Assembly: GCA_937892315.1 (NCBI GenBank)
Contig: CALAVF010000249.1
Coordinates: 1 to 9,592, forward strand
Source: an uncultured Prevotellaceae bacterium
GTDB lineage: Bacteria; Bacteroidota; Bacteroidia; Bacteroidales; Bacteroidaceae
Direction of reading: 5' to 3'
Length of the DNA: 9,592 nt
Below, in pieces: positions 7,213 through 9,592 of this stretch. The first letter of the stretch is position 1. Each line of letters starts with the position of its first letter. Made by a program: the position numbers and the translations under genes. The notes beneath the pieces are model-generated. The model had not been told where the DNA came from. It searched no databases and worked only from the letters and a program-made list of their open reading frames with translations.

Positions 7213-7842
7213 ATGAAAAAATATCTATTGCTCGTCTTCATTTTCAGTTCATTTTGTTCCGTGACGCTCCATGCTCAGTTTGGACGGCTCGACAAGTACC
7301 CTCAGATACCGTCGCAGTATGACGCCACGTTTGTCGATTACGTGAAAGACTTTGCCAGCGGTGTGGCAAAATCCTCCTTCGGTCAGTATTTCGGTCAGAT
7401 AACGAAGGAAAGGAACGTGTATGGCTTTGGTGCTTACTACACCGACAATGACGGCGTGATATACGGGCAGTACCGTCTGGGCAACTTCCTGTTCGGCATC
7501 AAGATGGGTGTGCAGATTGCCAAAGTGGGCAGCAACGACCATTACATCTGCTACGACCTCACCACGGGCGACCCGCTCTACATCATGAAGGATGGCGACA
7601 AGTATGCCCTTCCTGCCGACTATGGCAAAGTGTATCGTTTTGAGTCGTTGACCTATCAGAACGGTGACAAGTATGTGGGTGAGACCGTCAACGGAAAGCG
7701 TGATGGGGTAGGGCTGTATTATTATAGCAATGGCAACTACTACTATGGCAAGTATAAGAACAACGACCGCCAAGGCTTTGGTGCCATGTTCTACACCAAC
7801 AACACGATAACCATTCAGTATTGGAAAGGTGAAGATGAATAG
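7213..7842 (+). CDS. Secreted MORN-repeat protein
   Basis: 209 residues. Residues 1-21 look like a signal peptide (MKKYLLL, a hydrophobic core, then LHAQ), so the protein is probably exported to the periplasm or cell surface. Repeats of the MORN type (YxG.....G.G.) are visible: YGFGAYYTDNDGVIYGQYR near residues 70-88, then YQNGDKYVGETVNGKRDGVG near 153-172 and YYSNGNYYYGKYKNNDRQG near 174-192, followed by a partial unit FGAMFYTNN. MORN repeats form an open beta structure; in bacteria their ligands are mostly unknown. The stop at 7840-7842 lies beyond the menA ATG at 7835, so the two genes overlap by 8 bp and are likely translated in a coupled way. I see no functional link between a MORN protein and menaquinone synthesis, so the pairing may be positional only. 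Confidence 0.85.
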   Translation: MKKYLLLVFIFSSFCSVTLHAQFGRLDKYPQIPSQYDATFVDYVKDFASGVAKSSFGQYFGQITKERNVYGFGAYYTDNDGVIYGQYRLGNFLFGIKMGVQIAKVGSNDHYICYDLTTGDPLYIMKDGDKYALPADYGKVYRFESLTYQNGDKYVGETVNGKRDGVGLYYYSNGNYYYGKYKNNDRQGFGAMFYTNNTITIQYWKGEDE

Positions 7843-9031
7843 TAAAGACCCTCTCTGTCCTGACGGACATCTCCCCCGTAATGGGGAGAGCCATTCGGAT
7901 AGTAAGCCAACAGAGAACTCGTCGCAGGGTTCTCCCTCCCCATTATGGGGGAGGGTAGGGGAGAGGGTCCGTGTTTGGCTACTTGCCGCCCGTCCGAAGA
8001 CGCTGACAGGTGCCATCGCCCCCGTGTTGGTGGGTGGAGCAATGGCATTTGTGTTGACTTGTTCGCGAGTCATCAAAAAGAACATCGATATGTATGAAGG
8101 GCTCAATCTGAGCGACACCATCTTGCAGGGGCGGCTGGTCAGCGTCCTTGTTCCCTTTGTGCTCTGTCTGCTGTTCGCCCTGCTGATGCAGGTGGATGCC
8201 AACTTCATCAACGACTATTTTGACTTCAAGAAAGGTACCGACCGCGAAGACCGTCTGGGTCCCGAACGTGCGTGTGCTCAGGGGTGGATTACCCCTCGTG
8301 CCATGCAGATAGGCATCGTGGTCACCACGTTCCTTTCCTGCTGTGTCGGCATCCTGATTCTGCTGTGGCACATGCAGTTCGAACTCATCATTGTCGGCAT
8401 CCTTTGTGTCGTGTTCTGCTTCCTCTACACCACACGCCTCTCCTACCTGGGGTGGGGCGACGTGCTCGTTCTTGTTTTCTTCGGCATCGTTCCTGTTGTC
8501 TTCACATACTATGTGATGACCAATGGCGATTTCTCCTCGCCACTTGGAGAGGGCAGGGTGGAGGCTTCTGTCATCCTTGCCAGTTTGGCTATGGGCTTGG
8601 CAACCGACAACCTCCTGATGGTCAACAACTACCGTGACCGCAATCAAGACCGCATCAGCGGCAAGCGTACCCTTGTGGTGCGTACCATCGACCGCCAGAT
8701 AAAGAAACATGGAACCCAACAAGGGCAACTGAGAGGTGAACGCATCTGCCGTGCCTACTATCTCTGGATTGGCATCCTCGCCACGCTTCTTGCCTTCATC
8801 TCCCTCTTCCTGTTCCCCTTTTCCAACTGGCAGCATCAAGCGGAAGATGCTTCATCCTTCACGTTCCACGCTTCATTTTTCCTCCTCCTCATCTATCTCC
8901 TCCTCCATCTTCTTGCCTACAGCAAACTCAAGAAACTGGACGGCAAAGCCCTCAATCAAGTCCTCGGCACCACCGCCCGCAACATCTTCCTGTTCGGCCT
9001 CCTCTTGGCTGCCAGCGTGCTTCTGTCGTGA
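7835..9031 (+). CDS. menA: 1,4-dihydroxy-2-naphthoate polyprenyltransferase MenA with a repeat-derived N-terminus
   Basis: Integral membrane UbiA-family prenyltransferase that joins a polyprenyl chain to 1,4-dihydroxy-2-naphthoate in menaquinone synthesis. The ATG at 7835 gives 398 residues; GGAAAGG at 7823-7829 is a well-placed ribosome site. A GTG at 7829 is an alternative. The conserved protein begins at WLLAARPKTL (residue 48 on). The first aspartate motif is NDYFDFKKGTDREDR (126-140), followed by LGPERACAQGW, and the second is DNLLMVNNYRDRNQD (258-272). About eight hydrophobic helices are visible. Residues about 4-45 come from the palindromic repeat at 7844-7970. No ATG, GTG or TTG occurs in frame within that repeat, and the next in-frame starts would remove WLLAARPKTL, so the repeat must be translated. 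The protein is long for MenA (about 290-310 expected). Other extra stretches are SSPLGEGRVEA (234-244), a possible degenerate repeat, and a loop near 283-296. The family call is firm; activity is inferred from intact motifs. Confidence 0.92.
   Translation: MNSKDPLCPDGHLPRNGESHSDSKPTENSSQGSPSPLWGRVGERVRVWLLAARPKTLTGAIAPVLVGGAMAFVLTCSRVIKKNIDMYEGLNLSDTILQGRLVSVLVPFVLCLLFALLMQVDANFINDYFDFKKGTDREDRLGPERACAQGWITPRAMQIGIVVTTFLSCCVGILILLWHMQFELIIVGILCVVFCFLYTTRLSYLGWGDVLVLVFFGIVPVVFTYYVMTNGDFSSPLGEGRVEASVILASLAMGLATDNLLMVNNYRDRNQDRISGKRTLVVRTIDRQIKKHGTQQGQLRGERICRAYYLWIGILATLLAFISLFLFPFSNWQHQAEDASSFTFHASFFLLLIYLLLHLLAYSKLKKLDGKALNQVLGTTARNIFLFGLLLAASVLLS
7844..7970 (+). repeat. Palindromic G/C-rich repeat, copy B, forming the start of menA
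   Basis: Second copy of the element at 491-616, in the same orientation on the plus strand. GACCCTCTC (7847-7855) pairs with 7961-7969, and CTCCCCCGTAATGGGGAG (7871-7888) pairs with 7936-7953 at 17 of 18 positions. The right arm 7931-7969 matches copy A at 38 of 39 positions, while the centre (7899-7930) has diverged almost fully. The left arm carries an extra small hairpin not found in copy A: TGTCC (7856-7860) with GGACA (7865-7869). The element begins two to three codons after the menA ATG and is read in frame from the plus strand, whereas copy A is read from the minus strand. In this copy both strands have long stop-free frames. Confidence 0.85.
8531..8563 (+). repeat. Possible degenerate relative of the palindromic repeat inside menA
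   Basis: The codons here give FSSPLGEGRVE, which resembles the SPSPLWGRVGERV peptide encoded by the right arm of the palindromic repeat. The DNA has CTCC (8533-8536) and GGAG (8545-8548) placed to form a weak stem, followed by a G-rich tail like that of the right arm. It lies in the loop between TYYVMTNGD and VILASLAMG, where the MenA proteins I remember are shorter. The match is short and could reflect convergence in a G/C-rich loop. Confidence 0.35.
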
Positions 9032-9054
9032 CATAATCAACCGAATAAACGCTG

Positions 9055-9592
9055 ATGAAACGACTCTGCAAACTCATCTCCGACTATATGGGCGTGCTGG
9101 TGCTCGTGGCGGCAGTTGTGGCGCTCGTCATGCCCGGTGCGTTCAGCGGCGTCAAGCCGACGGTCATCAACTATATGCTGGGCGTGGTGATGTTCGGCAT
9201 GGGACTGACGCTGAACTTGCACGACTTCAAAATCGTGTTCAGCCGACCGAAGGATGTCGTCATAGGCTGCGTGGCGCAGTTCACCATCATGCCGCTGCTG
9301 GCATGGGGGCTGTCGCGGATGTTCGCCCTCGACGAGGCACTGGCACTGGGCGTGGTGCTCGTGGGCTGCTGTCCCGGTGGCACGGCATCGAACGTAATCA
9401 CCTATCTGGCAAAGGGAGACCTGGCACTTAGCGTGGGCATGACGGGCGTCTCCACTCTGCTGGCCCCGCTGCTGACACCCCTGCTGACATGGGCATTGGC
9501 AGGGAAAAGTGTGGAGGTCGATGTAGTCAGCATGTTCCTCAGCATCCTATGGGTGGTTATTCTACCTATCGTTATTGGCTTGTTGGTGAAAT
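9055..9592 (+). CDS. Bile acid:sodium symporter family transporter, 3' end cut by the window
   Basis: The ATG at 9055 opens a frame of 179 codons that continues past the end of the window. The family (SBF/BASS, PF01758) comprises inner-membrane sodium-coupled carriers of bile acids and other organic anions, usually about 300-330 residues with nine or ten helices, so a little over half is present. The diagnostic stretch is GCCPGGTASNVITYLAKGD (104-122), the crossover-helix region of the fold; before it are VMFGMGLTLNLHDF (45-58) and the hydrophobic VVIGCVAQFTIMPLLAWGL (68-86). The helices at about 13-27, 38-55, 68-90, 95-106 and 125-148 fit the expected pattern. It starts 23 bp after the menA stop on the same strand and may be co-transcribed. 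The actual substrate cannot be told from the sequence; bacterial members often carry compounds other than bile acids. Confidence 0.9.
   Translation, partial: MKRLCKLISDYMGVLVLVAAVVALVMPGAFSGVKPTVINYMLGVVMFGMGLTLNLHDFKIVFSRPKDVVIGCVAQFTIMPLLAWGLSRMFALDEALALGVVLVGCCPGGTASNVITYLAKGDLALSVGMTGVSTLLAPLLTPLLTWALAGKSVEVDVVSMFLSILWVVILPIVIGLLVK

Noticed and set aside
8848..8890. Pyrimidine-rich stretch in menA (TTCATCCTTCACG onwards, encoding SSFTFHASFF) as another inserted repeat.
   Set aside because: It lies at the edge of a membrane helix, where T/C-rich codons are expected, and it has no inverted repeat or matching copy in the window.

Overview
This window looks like Bacteroidales chromosome, most likely from the Prevotellaceae or near them. 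The reasons are the gene set (an outer-membrane beta-barrel receptor with a carboxypeptidase-regulatory-like N-terminal domain, a DUF3822 protein beside rsmD, a Bacteroidales-type MenA), weak use of Shine-Dalgarno sites, and TAnnTTTG -7 boxes of the Bacteroidetes type in the divergent intergenic regions. The genus is an inference from memory of such genomes and was not tested by search.

Layout. Position 5-1546 (minus) is a RecD/Dda-like SF1 helicase. Divergent from it is a plus-strand cluster: a membrane-anchored protein of unknown function (1714-2463), a DUF3822 protein (2488-3300) and the 16S rRNA methyltransferase RsmD (3349-3879). A 209-bp gap follows, filled mostly by an inverted-repeat element built on the word ATCTGTGTAAT. 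Position 4089-7031 (minus) is a large outer-membrane beta-barrel receptor. Divergent from it are a secreted MORN-repeat protein (7213-7842), which overlaps the start of menA (7835-9031, menaquinone biosynthesis), and then a bile acid:sodium symporter-family protein that runs off the window (9055-9592).

The genes do not form one pathway. RsmD is ribosome maturation, MenA makes the respiratory quinone, the receptor and the MORN protein act at the envelope, and the helicase is DNA maintenance. The membrane protein and the DUF3822 protein may work as a pair.

The most notable signal is a palindromic G/C-rich repeat of about 126 bp present twice, at 491-616 and 7844-7970. Both copies lie inside protein-coding sequence and are open in the host frame: one inserts about 42 residues into the helicase, the other forms nearly all of the extra N-terminus of MenA. 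The copies point the same way on the plus strand but are translated from opposite strands, so the element stays stop-free when read either way. In menA no start codon exists inside the element, so it must be translated if the conserved first helix is to be made. A shorter, weaker relative may sit at 8531-8563, also inside menA.
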